The notes below the pieces were generated by a model. It was not told the origin of the DNA, searched no databases, and saw only the letters and a program-made list of their open reading frames with translations. From Guillardia theta CCMP2712 (taxonomy: Eukaryota; Cryptophyceae; Pyrenomonadales; Geminigeraceae): a DNA stretch of 64,000 bases. Position numbers and translations under genes: made by a program. How positions within the stretch are numbered: the stretch's first letter is position 1; each line of letters starts with the position of its first letter. This document shows, piece after piece, positions 21,624 to 33,165 of this stretch. The DNA lies in assembly GCF_000315625.1 (NCBI RefSeq), contig NW_005434647.1, positions 176,103-240,102 on the forward strand. The letters are read 5' to 3'.

Positions 21624-24360
21624 CTTCCACCTAGTGTACCAACATCAGCCAAGCTTCGAAGAGCACTGGGACACTCATGGATTTACTTTCTTACAATCCT
21701 CTATCCGTACACCACTGCCACGCTAAGACCTTTCCAACAACTGTCCCACTCCAGATCGTTCTTGCAACCCTCCTTCACTTCTTCCCTCTCGCCATCGATC
21801 TCTACTTGAAGATTTCTTCATGTCTTACGGTCGAACGCTACTGACATCAACATCTTCCTCCTGATCCTCCTCCTCAGCATGAGTCCTCTTGCCCATGTGA
21901 ACGCATCTCTTCACTCTCCTCCCCCCCTGCTGGATTTCGATAGTTTTCTTGCAAGCTGTAGCTCCGCTACCACAGCGCCTCAACTACCCCACCCCCTATT
22001 TCAACATTTAGAGTACCCCTTCTCTGAAGGTTTGACCTGAACGAAGCACCCCCTTGATTGAGAGTACCCTATCGAAAAAACAGACCCCACTTTCTTAGCA
22101 AGATTGTACCCGTACTTTGATTGAGAAAGAGATCGAACTTCATATTCGTACCCTACCCTTTTGATAAACCACCCCTACCCCTTGAGCCTACCCAACCTAT
22201 CTTTGGGAGCAGTCTCATCCGAACAGATTTTTTCATCTGTCGTGACGCAAATGAATCATGAATCCCCAACAGAGTAGTTCCCTTCCTCCTCCTCCTCTCC
22301 TCTCCTCTCCTCTCCTCCTCCTCCTCCTCCGCCTCCTCCCCATTGATCCTCTGCCTTAGATCTGCTCCTTTTCATCGTCCTCCCTCCTGCTCTTCCTTTT
22401 CTCGATTTTTTTCTTCGCTCCGATTTTCCTCTCAGGGCTCAGCCGTGGAGGCTCGAAAGTTTCTTTGACGCTCTTCTCCCGAGCTTGAGATGGAGTTGCT
22501 CTGATCGAGCTCGAGTGCCGCAAGTAGCATCAGCCGATTCATCGATCATTGGCCACATGTTGTTGCTGCAAGAAAATTGCTTCACAATGAATTCGTGTAT
22601 TTTTTTTTTAAAAAAAAATGCATGATATACAAATTTTGTTTTGTTGGCAGATTTTTGTTTTGTTGCACAGATGATGATGAAGATCAAGATGAGAACATTC
22701 ATTCAACTAGAATGACAGTATACTATAACTTTGGATCTCAGCTCACCAAAAGTGCTCGTTGTCACGACACGGCTCGAAGAAAAGAGATTTGGCAGGCCCT
22801 TCATACATCCTCTACATCCTCCTGAAGACTGTGCGCTGGATTTCATTTGCCTATTTGATAATTGTTTGCTGTAAATGTAAAATTTTCACTATTTCATCAT
22901 TTCGACCACGCCCCTGTCTACAATCCCTCGTTTCATCTGGACATAATTAACCAAGGTTCTATGCTCATTTCCTGCGTGTACGATTATCTTCGTTCTTCAC
23001 TCCTCTAGAAGCAGGTTTTTGATCGGTGAGGGTGTCCATAACCTATCCGAAACTGCATCATCTACTTCCTGTCCTATTCTGTATCTCCTCTTCCTCCCAC
23101 CCCTCCATCACCTCCTCTCTCTCCTCTTTCTCCTCTTGCTATTTCCTCCCCTTCCTGTCTCCTCCCCCCACCCCTCCTCTACCTCCTCTACCTCCTCTAC
23201 CTCCCCTACCTCTTCGTCCTCCTCGTCCTCCTCGTCCTCCTCTTTCTTTCTCCCCTCCTCTTGCTATTTACTCCCCTTTCTGTCTCCCCCCCTCCCTTCC
23301 GCCCCTTCCCCTCTCCTCTCCCTCCTCTGCTCCTCCCCCTCAAACGCTCCTCCTCCCTTCCATCCCCATCATTTGCCTCAACGGTAACGACTCCAGGATA
23401 CCAGGGGTAGTGTCAGGGGTGGTACTGAATCATCACCGGTACTCCTAAAGAACTGAAAATGATTCTGTATAGTCTAGGTATTTCTTATATAATTCACTAT
23501 GAAAATCAAACGAGGTCTGAAGATAGATTAGAAATGGGTGGATGTGTTTCAATTTGGGTGGGTACATCGATCGTTGAGTGAGGGTAGGGTCAGCGCTGAA
23601 CGTTGAGAATGTCATGGGCAATGGAAACCGATGGCGGGAAGATAGAGCAGGAGGGGCAGCGCGATCAGCATAAGGATGCTGAGAATCTCCAGAACCATGA
23701 TCAACATGATAAGGATCGGGATAAGGGATTATGATGTGAAGAGAAGATTGCAGGGTATCAGGCATATCGAAGAGGGCATGTGGTGACGATGAAGCATCGC
23801 TCGTGTGACTTGTAGGGTGCTTCTAGGAATCATTGAGTTTGATGAAATATGCTATGTTATGCACAAGGCCGCAAGAAATTGTGTTGTTGAGTTTTCTTCA
23901 AGTAGTATTCTATTGTTTTGGGGAGGGGGGGATTTCAAGGATTCGTTCTCAAAAAAATATGCTATTTTCTGTTGTTTGTGGGCTCAACATCAGTCAACTG
24001 AATCGTGTTGCGAGTGTTTCTTGATGTTTTCTGATTGGAATCAATGTTAACGATGGCCAACAAAGATCTTGGCAAGTTATCATATCCTTCCGTGTTGTAG
24101 AGATGAAAGATGATTAGGCAGGAGGTCTCATCGAAGAAATGTGAGGATTTTGTTCTAGAATTATTTCAAGAGCAATGATAGGCAATAGAGTGGTCCCGAT
24201 GAAATCCAACATAAAGGAAAATCCACCAGAGACATGCTTGTCTTTCCCTTCATGTGCATTCAATCTGCTGATCCTGTTGTAGTTTTGAAAGGCTAAACCT
24301 CAGTCGAATCTTTCTCTTTTCTCCCTCGCTTTCATCTTTGCCCAGAACATCCTTCACGGG
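21624..24360. other. Long intergenic region with repeats, no gene recognised
   Basis: Contents: unique TC-rich upstream sequence to 21950; ACCCCCT-type degenerate repeat at 21980-22200; CTCCTC/TCTCC pyrimidine tracts at 22285-22340; AT-rich sequence with a T9/A8 run at 22600-22617; long CTCCTCTACC pyrimidine tracts at 23090-23370; GGGTGGGT sequence at 23390-23760; AT-rich unique sequence to 24330. Open frames in the pyrimidine tracts are compositional. Confidence 0.5.
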
Positions 24361-25047
24361 ATGGCAGCTGAATCCAAGATCGGATCATGCACTCAGGTTA
24401 CGTCATTGCCTCACAGATGTGATGTTTGATGGTTTCTCCAGGTCATTCGCTCCAATGGAGAAATTTTTGCAGTTGCTCACCCACAGCGCAAGACTGGGTA
24501 CAAGTCTGTGAACAGCGAGACGAATGTACGGACTCTTGGATCAAAGACGTGAGCTGTCAAGGAAGCTTGATGCCCGTGATCTGATCGATCTTTGTATCAG
24601 AACTTACAAACAATTCTATGAAGATGAAGTGGCTCTTCCGACCGTGACTAAGAATCCGAAAGGCATGTCTTACAGGTGACAAGATGCTTCGCTAAGATGT
24701 GCTGCTCATGTTCAGCGCGATGATCTTCAATGAGCAGGCCTAAGCTTGTTCCCTACGACATGAACAGCATCGTCAACCAACTTCCAGTCAGGTTTGACCG
24801 CGAACCTCTGCACGGCGTGAGGTTCTGTGCTCCCAGAAACATCAGTCAGTTTGGGTGAGATATCGTTTGTGTGAGCTTATCCTGTTCTCATGTAAGACAC
24901 AGGCTTGGTGATCGCCCATATGAACGACAGTATGTGACTTCAAACAAGAACTCGTTTGTTCAGCATCATGGGCTGCCAGTCGGCTTCACAAATCAGGGCA
25001 TCATGAGCGAAAAAACCAGATTTCTCCACTGGAAGCAATCCCTGTAG
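24361..25047 (+). CDS. Conserved-looking 159-aa protein of unknown function (5 exons)
   Basis: Family not recognised. Exons 24361-24396, 24442-24548, 24601-24675, 24738-24854, 24903-25047 join in phase. All five exons carry non-random sequence with many Asn, Tyr, Arg and Pro: AHPQRKTGYKSVNSETNV, QFYEDEVALPTV, RPKLVPYDMNSI, PRNISQFG, GDRPYERQYVTSNKNSF and QGIMSEKTRF. No signal peptide or membrane span. The pattern of short Tyr/Arg/Pro motifs without a regular fold resembles small axonemal microtubule-associated proteins, but this is only an impression. Exons are too short and split to appear as one frame. Convergent with the FtsH gene, whose stop lies 236 bases away. Confidence 0.7.
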
Positions 25048-25282
25048 AAGGTTCTGGGATTGGAGACTGTCAATGATTGAAGTTACAAATGTGGTGCGCA
25101 ACGTTTTGAAACATGAAACACGTGAAAAGAGATATATATGCAGATGGGCAAAGTTGATTAGGCTATCGCGGTGATGTAATAAATCATACATGTAGGACGA
25201 GATTTTTGCACTTGGAACAACAGCTCACTCGCATGTTTCACGGAAATCATTTATTGAGCGTCATATAGGTATATCAACTGAT

Positions 25283-27416
25283 TTAGGCATAGACTTGGTA
25301 GTCGGCGATCTTCACGTTGCAGTTCTGCAGGAGCTGCTGGAACTCCTCAGCAGTCACGGTCTCCTTCTCCACGAGCAGCCTCGCGAGCTCATCAAGCGCC
25401 TCTCTGTTGTCGAGGAGGAGCTGCTTGGCACGGTTGTAGGCACCGGACACGAGGCGGGAGACCTCAGAGTCGATCAAGGCCTTGGTCTCGCCAGACATGA
25501 CAGCCTGCTGCTGACCCATCTGCCTGCCGAGGAAGGGAGAGCCGGCATCCTGCGCGAGCGCCACCTGGCCGACACGCTCGGACATGCCGAACCTGGTGAC
25601 CATCATCTTGGCAGTGCTGGTAACTCTCTCCAAGTCGTTGGAGGCTCCAGTGGTAACCTCATCCTCCCCAAAAACAATCTCCTCCGCAATGCGTCCCCCC
25701 AAGGCCACAGCCATCTGAGACTCCAAGAACTGGCGGGAGTACAAGCCGGAATCAACCCTGTCCTCGTTGGGAGCGAAGAAGGTCAATCCTCCCGCTCCTC
25801 CACGGGGAGTGATGGTGATCTTGGCAACCTGATCGTAGTCAGGGGTGAGGGCGCCGACAATAGCGTGCCCGGCCTCGTGGTAGGCGACGAGCTCCTTCTT
25901 CTGGAGGCTGACGACGGCGTTCTTCTTCTCCGGGCCGAGGGTCACGCGGTCAAGAGCATCGCTGATCTCGTCGTTGCCGATGGAGACCTTGTTCTTCCTG
26001 GCAGCGAAGATAGCTGCCTCGTTCATCAAGTTGGCCAAGGAGGCACCGGAGAAGCCGGGGGTACGGCGAGCGATCTGGTTGAGGTCGATGTCATCGCCGA
26101 GGGGCTTGCCGCGGGAGTGGACACCAAGGATGGCAACACGTCCAGCGAAGTCAGGGAGGTCGACAACAATCCTTCTGTCGAAGCGGCCAGGACGAAGGAG
26201 AGCAGGGTCAAGAACATCGGCTCTGTTGGTGGCAGCGATGACGATAATTCCGGGGTTGCCCTCGAAGCCGTCCATCTCAGTGAGGATCTGATTGAGGGTC
26301 TGCTCCCTCTCGTCGTTTCCTCCAGCGATACCAGCTCCGCGCTGACGGCCAACGGCGTCGATCTCATCGATGAAGATGATGCAAGGGGCGTTCTTCTTGG
26401 CCTGGGAGAAGAGGTCGCGAACCCTGGAAGCTCCCACACCAACAAACATCTCGACGAACTCAGAGCCGGAGATGGAGAAGAAAGGAACACCGGCCTCTCC
26501 AGCAACAGCGCGGGCAAGGAGGGTCTTACCAGTTCCGGGGGGGCCCTCGAGGATGAGACCACGGGGGATGCGAGCTCCGATCTCAGTGAACCTCTCGGAC
26601 TCCTTGAGGAACTGAACAACCTCCTCGAGCTCAATCTTGGCTCCGTCAACTCCAACAACGTCATTGAAAGTCACACCAGTATCCGGCTGCATCTGAACCT
26701 TGGCTCCCGACCTGCCTAGGTCCATGGGTCCGCCGAATCCACCGCCACCAGGGAAGTTTCCTCCCTGGTCTCCTCCGCGGCGGGAGAGGAGAAAAAGGCC
26801 GCCGAAGAGAAGAGCGGGGAAGATGAGGGAGCGAATGAGGTCTCCTCCGCCTCCGGGCTGTTGGGCGGGAAGGACAGTCACGTCAACCTTGTGCTTGGTG
26901 AGGGTGTCGAGGAGAGTTGGGTCGTTGGGAAGGGCATCGAGCTTGTAACGATTGCCGTCGACGTCAACGGCGAGCACGCGGCGGCCATCCGCGGAGAAGG
27001 TGACCTTCTCCACCTTGTCGCCCTCCACGGCGTTCATGAACTCGGAGTAGCGCCAGTTCTGAACTCCACCAGCTTCCACCCTCTTCACAGGAGCCGCAGC
27101 CGGCTCAACTGCTGCCTGAGCAAAGGCTGGCTGGGCGGAGATTCCGCTTCCGAGAACTACAGCAGCCATGGCAGCGGCCATCTGACGACGAACCTGTACC
27201 ATGCGTCAGAAGAAGCAAAGCTTAGACCGAACAACTCACGTCGTCCTGGTTCTTCATGTTCACGCTGACAATTCCACCGCGTCCATTCCTCAAGGTGGCA
27301 GCAGGGACTGCGCTCTTCCTGAGAGCGAGCGGGGATCCAGCTCCGGGGGCAAAGGCATCGGCGTACTGCGACAGGCAAGCGCAGCCAAACAGCAAGACAG
27401 AAGTTCTCAACGGCAT
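25283..27416 (-). CDS. ftsH: Plastid FtsH AAA+ zinc metalloprotease (2 exons)
   Basis: Known role: membrane-bound ATP-dependent protease of thylakoids that removes damaged photosystem II D1 protein. Exons 27240-27416 and 25283-27193, 695 residues. Residues 1-21 are a signal peptide ending ADA followed by Phe-Ala-Pro and a basic Ala/Ser transit region. A second hydrophobic segment preceded by Arg-Arg ([12 protein letters not shown], ending PAFA) looks like a thylakoid-transfer signal; then comes a membrane span ([18 protein letters not shown]). The AAA domain carries [23 protein letters not shown] and the SRH region [20 protein letters not shown]; the protease active site is HEAGH with the downstream Asp of the family. 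All catalytic residues are present. Length and motifs fit cyanobacterial-type FtsH of the Var2 group. Confidence 0.96.
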
Positions 27417-28735
27417 ACTGGCCTCAGAAAATTAATTCCAACCTATAAGGATCATTGAATCAGTAAGTTTGTTTACACCCAAGTTCTGGTAAAGTGATAC
27501 GCTCTAATCTCAGCCAAAATCCAATACAGCTCAAATCATTGTGCAAACAGAAAAAATCTACAACGGCCGCAAATGGAAATTCTGAAGCTGCAATGTTTTT
27601 CACTGAACGATTCGGGTACAAAAAGCGTTCTTCGATGGAGGGTAAGGAAGCTCGCTCAAAACTTGTCTCTACTTTAATACGCGCAAACATACTGACCCTC
27701 TATCCACACCTGTGACATGGTCTACGAGGGGGGAATCGTTCACATGACTCCATCTCCATGTGAATTTTCTAACTTGATCCTCTTCCTCTCCTCTTATGTT
27801 TCCCCTTCGTCCGAACCATCGCATGCTCACAAACACCCAAGATGTCTTGTCAGCATCTTTCCGCCTCTACTTGTTCCCTCTCCTCTTGTCGCCTTGAATG
27901 TCCTCCCCCCACCCCCACCCTGAATTGGTGAGCCACACACACCCTCCAGTGTGGACCCACCCTACCCGGCAACCCAACATCTTTGATACTCCCTCATTCC
28001 CCTATGCATATACTGGGTATTTCTCGATTAGAGCACTAAGCTTGAACAGCCTACCCCATAGCCTTTCAGGTGACCTTATTATACCGGTGTGAACGCAAAC
28101 GCCTCCTTATCACTGAACCCTGCAAACCATCACCCCTGCCATCTGTAAGATGGAGTGATATGTACCCTACCCTCCCTTATTACCAAGACTACCCTTATTT
28201 TCCCGCAAGTACTCTCTCAAATACCCACCCCATCTGCGTTACAGCTACCCCACCTTCGATTTGTGTCTTTGGGAGTGCCCGACACATTTCCCCTACCTCG
28301 AAGGACCCCTTTCAGAACAGGAAAAGTACCCGGTGAGTGATTTGCGCACCTGGTGTACCCCCAACTTCCTCAGAAAGGTACCCCTACCATTCCCAGTCCC
28401 CGAACCACTAGAACACAAATCCTGACCCCTACCCCTACAATCACCTCGCGAGTTTTCTCCTCACACCTTCAATAAAACTATTTTCCGGTCTTGGTCGAAA
28501 TATAAAATAAAACATAATAAGAATTTTCATACTTTTTTAATAAGTAAAAAATGAACTTAGCTAAGGAATGGTGAGGCCTGGTACCAATACTTTTCAAGAA
28601 AAACAATTGGCAAACAGTATCTATGATTCTAAAAATAGATATCTTGCTTATGAGTCTGGTTTACTGTGGTAAGGCATTCTCTATAAACATGATTTAGTAA
28701 CAAAGTTTTAAACTTCAGGCCTAATAACTTTGAAC
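27417..28735. other. Intergenic region with ACCC-type repeats
   Basis: Upstream region of FtsH to about 27715, then a long block of degenerate ACCCCTACC and CACCCTACC sequence at 27720-28450, then AT-rich sequence at 28470-28700. No gene supported. Confidence 0.5.
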
Positions 28736-29075
28736 CGGGGCCCGAGTGGCAACTCAGTGGAAACTTGGCAAGGCTTGGCACAAACTCGGACCTGCGCTTG
28801 GCACTGATCATGCCGGACCTGCACCGGTCCGGGGACCATCGGTCCTGGTAGGGGCCGCCCGGGGACCGTCCGAGGCTCGGACCGTACTTCCGGGGTGACT
28901 GAACTCCGCGGTGGCCGCACAGGCTACCGTCTCAGTACGGTCGGACGGCCGGCGTGGCTAACTGGGGGTACGGCGGTCGGCTTCCGAGTCCGCTTTTCAC
29001 GCCGCCGGTGCCGCACTGCGGCATTGCCAGCCTCGGAGCGGCCGAGAGCGATCCGAGTCCGATCTCTTCGAATTT
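28736..29075. repeat. GC-rich repeat island
   Basis: CGGACCTGCACCGGTCCGGGGACC, GTACGGTCGGACGGCCGG and similar motifs, same style as the other islands. It runs directly into coding-like sequence at 29060-29190. Confidence 0.65.
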
Positions 29076-29405
29076 CTTCTTCAGAGTCTCGGGCCTCTTG
29101 CCTCGACGGTTGACCTGTTGCATAAACCATTCTCTCATTGGATGCGTCCGATCACTCCATCCAGTCATCCGGCTTCCTCAGCGTAGAAGCTCTCGTCGTG
29201 CTTGCTGAACGTGGCATCCTGTGTCCGGCGGACGGTGCGGATCATTGCTTCTGCGCCTCCACCACAGCCTTGCAAGCCTAGCTCTTCACCCTCTCGACCA
29301 GATCAGCTTGGAGGACCGAGGCATCCACAAGCTCGCCCTGCGTGTATTGATGATTGGAATGATCTCCGATACAGCATGTTGCGAACACTTTCATCATACT
29401 GAAGA
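29060..29405 (-). pseudogene. Possible gene remnant cut by a GC-rich island
   Basis: The minus strand shows coding-like pieces: MKVFATCCIGDHSN followed by GELVDASVLQADLVERVKS (29290-29400); DATFSKHDESFYAEEAG near 29190; GWSDRTHPMREWFMQQVN and KRPETLKKKFEEIG (29060-29160). The pieces are separated by stops or frame changes that short introns could explain, and reading stops being sensible where the GC-rich sequence begins. Product not recognised. It could be a real short gene or a remnant broken by repeat insertion. Confidence 0.3.
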
Positions 29406-29533
29406 ACCATACTTAAGTTAAAAAGCTGTTTGAACCATACAAACCTCTTCAAGTTGCTTGCAGCTCCCTTCAAGCCGCGCCCAGGCGGCTTCCCCTACAC
29501 CTGGCGCGCAGCCATGGTGCCTGAAATACACGG

Positions 29534-29563
29534 CTAAACCCTAAACCCTAAACCCCTAACCCC
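29534..29563. repeat. Interstitial plant-type telomeric repeat (CCCTAAA)
   Basis: Two perfect CTAAACC units followed by degenerate ACCCCTAACCCCC. This is the C-strand of the TTTAGGG repeat. Confidence 0.85.
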
Positions 29564-29682
29564 CGAACTACCGGGACGAGAAGTGGGAAATTTCAGGCAG
29601 GCATGAGGAGCATCACTTGTACTCAGCTCATATTCGGAGAGGCTTCAAGCCGGCGGCCGACGACGAAGATGCGAGAAGCAGA

Positions 29683-29800
29683 GGGCTGGGAAAAGAGGGG
29701 AGGGAGGAACAGGAGGGCTGGGAAAAGAGGGGAGGGAGGAGCAGGAGGGCTGGGAGAAGAGGGGAGGGAGGAGCAGGAGGGAGCAGGAGGAGCAGGACAA
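29683..29800. repeat. Minisatellite, about 33-base unit
   Basis: Three near-identical copies of a GGCTGGGAAAAGAGGGGAGG unit continuing AGGAGCAGGA, then shorter GGAGCAGGA units. Confidence 0.9.
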
Positions 29801-30469
29801 CGCAGTCCCTATCATCCCCTCAAAGTGCAAGCTCCAAGTAGACTGAAAATGCTTACCGCCTTCCGAGGAAGAACATGGGGTCAAAGATACACATCCTGTA
29901 CCAGGATCGATCTCGATCTAGAGCATAACGAGTCACAAGGACAGGGATGTGCGATCAAACATTCCTCAAACAACCAGAATCAGCCTGAAAGATTGCGCAA
30001 ACACAGATCAAGATCGTACACATGCTGATTAGGATCACGTTGTTGAGGGAATAAATCGTCACTCAACACGTCGCCTACTCCCAGCTCATTCATACGCATT
30101 TTTGAGATGCATGTGAGGAATTGCGTTTGAACCTTTTATGACGTGACGAGACGTTGTAGTGCTTTTTCACACGCTGCTGAATTTGTAGGGTAAGCAGTGT
30201 CAACCCTGATGTAGCGCTGTGCAACATCAAGTGGCGCTACCGTTTACATGTTTCTAAGATATCATGTTTACTTATGTCCTGATTCTTGTTCCCTTGCTTG
30301 TCGTGAGGAGGATTTGTTGATTTATCCTATCCTACGCAGCTTGCTCCTGTTTGTCCCTTCCCCTCCAGTAAACCGAAGAAGATCATTCTCTATCTTATGC
30401 TCTCCTCGCCCCCTCCACACGTGTAGACATGGTGAGCGTTGATCTCATGAGCATCTGCACAAAGCCTCC
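29801..30469. other. Intergenic stretch, nothing recognised
   Basis: Unique sequence without repeats or a convincing reading frame. May contain the promoter and an untranslated 5' exon of the small gene at 30470 (a CCTCCAG acceptor-like site at 30370 and an ATG/GTGAGC donor-like site at 30430). Confidence 0.4.
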
Positions 30470-30707
30470 ATGACGATGCGGAGTCACGGATACTTGTACG
30501 GATACTTCCCTTCAACAGGACGCTTCATCAGCGCGGCTCCTCCTCTTGCCTTCCCCAACCTTAAGTAAACCAACAGACTTCTATCTTCTGCTTCTATATC
30601 TGCTTTCGTCCTGACTCTACTTTCTATTTGTTTTTTTTAGCTCCGTTGATCTCTACGTTGTGTATACTGACAACACCTCTCCTACTGCACCCATCTGGTT
30701 GGGCTAG
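30470..30707 (+). CDS. Small two-exon protein, 53 aa, unknown function
   Basis: Exons 30470-30564 and 30641-30707 join in phase over a 76-base intron with GTAAAC donor and a T8-AG acceptor. The product starts MTMRSHGYLYGYFPSTG, has AAPPLAFPNLNSVDLYVV and ends PIWLG. It is not compositionally biased, and both exons read well only in this joint frame. No signal peptide or membrane span. A further 5' exon ending at the ATG/GTGAGC site near 30430 cannot be excluded. Not recognised. Confidence 0.5.
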
Positions 30708-30938
30708 TCACAAGTTCTGTAAATGAAGGCTTCACTTCTTGTGACGTCCGATCAGCGGCTGACACTTCTCCCCGATAGCCTCCATTGTGCATCAAGGTCG
30801 GTAGATCAGACGCGTTGAGTGACGGTTTATTCCTAACGTGCCCCTACTCATCTTACTTGAAGGCCTTCAGCATCCCTGCCTCGGGCCCCGCTGAGGCTCC
30901 ACAGCCGTCACGACGACCATCACCTCGTGGCTGAACAC
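30708..30938. other. Convergent 3' region, nothing recognised
   Basis: Between the stop codons of the 53-aa gene and the Cys-rich secreted protein gene. Confidence 0.4.
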
Positions 30939-31648
30939 TCACAGCCGAGAGGTCATCGCATACCCCAGCAACGACAGCAGCAGAGGAATGTACAGCGACG
31001 AAAGGGTCCTCGGCGCCGCTGAGGTGCAGTTGGTATCACTACATGCTGCTTTGGATTTTTCAGAAGCGATGATGGAGTCAAGCTTGGCTGAGTCGACGGT
31101 GCAGAAGTTTGAGATGTCTGACCTCCTCTTGCTGCAGCAGTCCACCACTGTAGTAGTCGTCGTTGCGCACTGGGAGTCTGAAGTACAGCCTGACAAAAAT
31201 GCATACCCAGAGCATAGGTCCGAGCACTTGGTGGCCTTTGCGGTCTATACAAACATCATCGTCATTGACGCCATCCATCGATTCATACAAAGATGCATTG
31301 CATCACTCACCAAGCCGTAGCTTGCACAAATGCTAGAGAAGAAGGTGGCACAAGTAGCATCGGTTGAAGCCATGAGAGCTGCGCCTGCAATGGCAGCGGC
31401 AAGGTTTGTGTCTGCATCACTTTTCGAGAGACAGCTGCCGTACTGGACGGTTTTCGTTCCGCAGCTTCCTGCAGCCACGAATGACAAACGATCGCTAAGC
31501 AGATCAGACAAGAGCCGGATAGAGCAAGGCATACGAGTCAAAGTGAGAAAGAAAGGCTCAAACCTATGGCGGCATCGCTCTTCTTGGCAATGTTGCATGT
31601 GACGGCTGATGCTGTCGCGATCGCTGTCAGGAGGAGGAAAGCTCGCAT
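30939..31648 (-). CDS. Secreted Cys-rich protein with C-terminal hydrophobic tail (3 exons)
   Basis: Family not recognised. Exons 31564-31648, 31311-31468, 30939-31235 join in phase to 179 residues. Residues 1-16 are a signal peptide (MRAFLLLTAIATASA). The mature part has a Cys every 10-20 residues: VTCNIAKKSD, GSCGTKTVQYGSC, ATCATFFSSICASYG, TKCSDLCSGY, SGCTSDSQCATT, VVDCCSKR, KAACSDTNCTSA. The C-terminus is a hydrophobic segment (LSSLYIPLLLSLLGYAM) with a very short tail after a Ser/Ala-rich spacer, which fits a GPI-attachment signal or a tail anchor. The layout recalls the inverted pair at 8.5-12.3 kb, without clear sequence similarity. Confidence 0.72.
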
Positions 31649-33165
31649 GGTCTTGCTTGGCACGGTCGTTCCTTGGCCCCTCCCGGTGCCTCTGCGGCAG
31701 TGTTAACTTCCGGGGGACCCCTACTTACCCCCTCTGGTACCCCTACTTACCCCCTCTGGTACCCTCCTGTCCCCCACTATGGAAACCTGCCACATATTAT
31801 TATTGTTTGCACACCGGCAGCCACGGGTTTCCCGCCGGCTCCCAGATTCCAAGTCTTTGACTTTATTCAGAGAGATTTGAAATTTACCCTGAAATATTCA
31901 CCGGTCCTTTCAGTGCCTGTCAATTAAAATATCTCATTTTTTTCCCTCTCTGATACATACTGACACGGGGGTGGGGTCCCCTGACTGCTCATATCGTACC
32001 CTCCCTACATTCTAACATTTTTTCTCGATTTGGAGAATGACTCATTTTTTTGCCTCTCCAAATCGAATGAGTCAAACGAATTGAGTTGAGTTCTCCAAAT
32101 ATTTTGAGAATTCAACTTTAATTTGAGAATGAAACGGTGCGATTGACCGTTAGCTCAGAGTTTCAAAGTTTGCAGGAAATCGCCAAGGCAGCCAGGCCGC
32201 CACCACTTAGGTTTGATAATGATAAGGATGATCAAAGCAAAAAGCGCGATGATGACAAGCCAGTGTCAAAACCTCACCGTCGTGGCACAGTCTATCAGGG
32301 CAAATGTGAGTTCTATCTCATGACATCCGAATGGTTCGCCGGATCACTATTGCAGTGAGCTTTTTAATATTTTCTACTTTTCGTATACCTCTTTTTCGAC
32401 TTGCAACCAGCAATGTCACGTAATCCCCGAAACCCTGGCATGTTACCTTCGAGCCCTCCATCCCATTGTGCTGATTTAGTACCGTACGTTCTCGTCTTCT
32501 CCCGGCAGCGGGGCCGGCCTAGGGCCGTCGCGGCGGCGCCGCCCGGGGCCGCGATCTGGCGCCGCCGGCGAGGCTCTGGCCGCAGTGCGGATACAGCTTT
32601 TATTCTTTGGATCGCGCTGCTCGCTTAAGCTGCTTGGTCTGTCGGCGTACAACGTCGGCCGCACTTTCTTCATGCGCTTCACTAAAATGCGGGCCCGGGG
32701 TCAAGAGAGCACTCAGAGAATGAGAGACCCTACCTTCTAGGACACAATGAAAATCCACCAGCAGGACCTTCGTAAGCCTGCGACTTGCAGCATGTCCAGT
32801 AGAAGAGCCATTCCACTTTCTTGCCCTGTCATGCACCTGATGTCAGTCGTAGTAGCCGATGATTCTCTATGCTGCTCTGACATTTCGATCCGTTCCCCAG
32901 TTCGCCCACTTCCCAGTGTGCATGCAAAATCCCGGCCGGTTGGTAGCGTTGGTGTACACTTGACCACATCTTCCACATGTGCGCTCCCTGCTGCAAAATC
33001 AGGAAAGGAGAAAACCGTTGACCTCAGATGGGCAAAATATTGTATGAGCAGAGCTCGTCTGTGCAGAGGAGTGAAAAGATACCGACCGGTTGAGCTCCTT
33101 ATGAGCCCTCTTTTCTTCTTTCTGCTCATAACGTGAGCAGAAAGGACGAAACATCACATGGAATA
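31649..33165. other. Intergenic region with repeats and a possible exon
   Basis: A 22-base tandem duplication (CCCCTACTTACCCCCTCTGGTA) lies at 31717-31763. Interleaved inverted repeats sit in AT-rich sequence at 32025-32073. At 32137-32357 (+) an open stretch reads AKAARPPPLRFDNDKDDQSK and KPHRRGTVYQG between an acceptor-like TTTGCAG and a GC-rich block at 32500-32590; it may be an exon or a gene scrap. The rest is unassigned. Confidence 0.4.

Noticed and set aside
23019-23448. Ser/Pro/Leu-rich frames at 23 kb
   Set aside because: Pure product of CTCCTC pyrimidine tracts.
25295-26719. 474-residue + strand frame opposite FtsH
   Set aside because: Shadow of the highly biased FtsH codons; Leu/Glu/Gly/Asp-rich without domain features.
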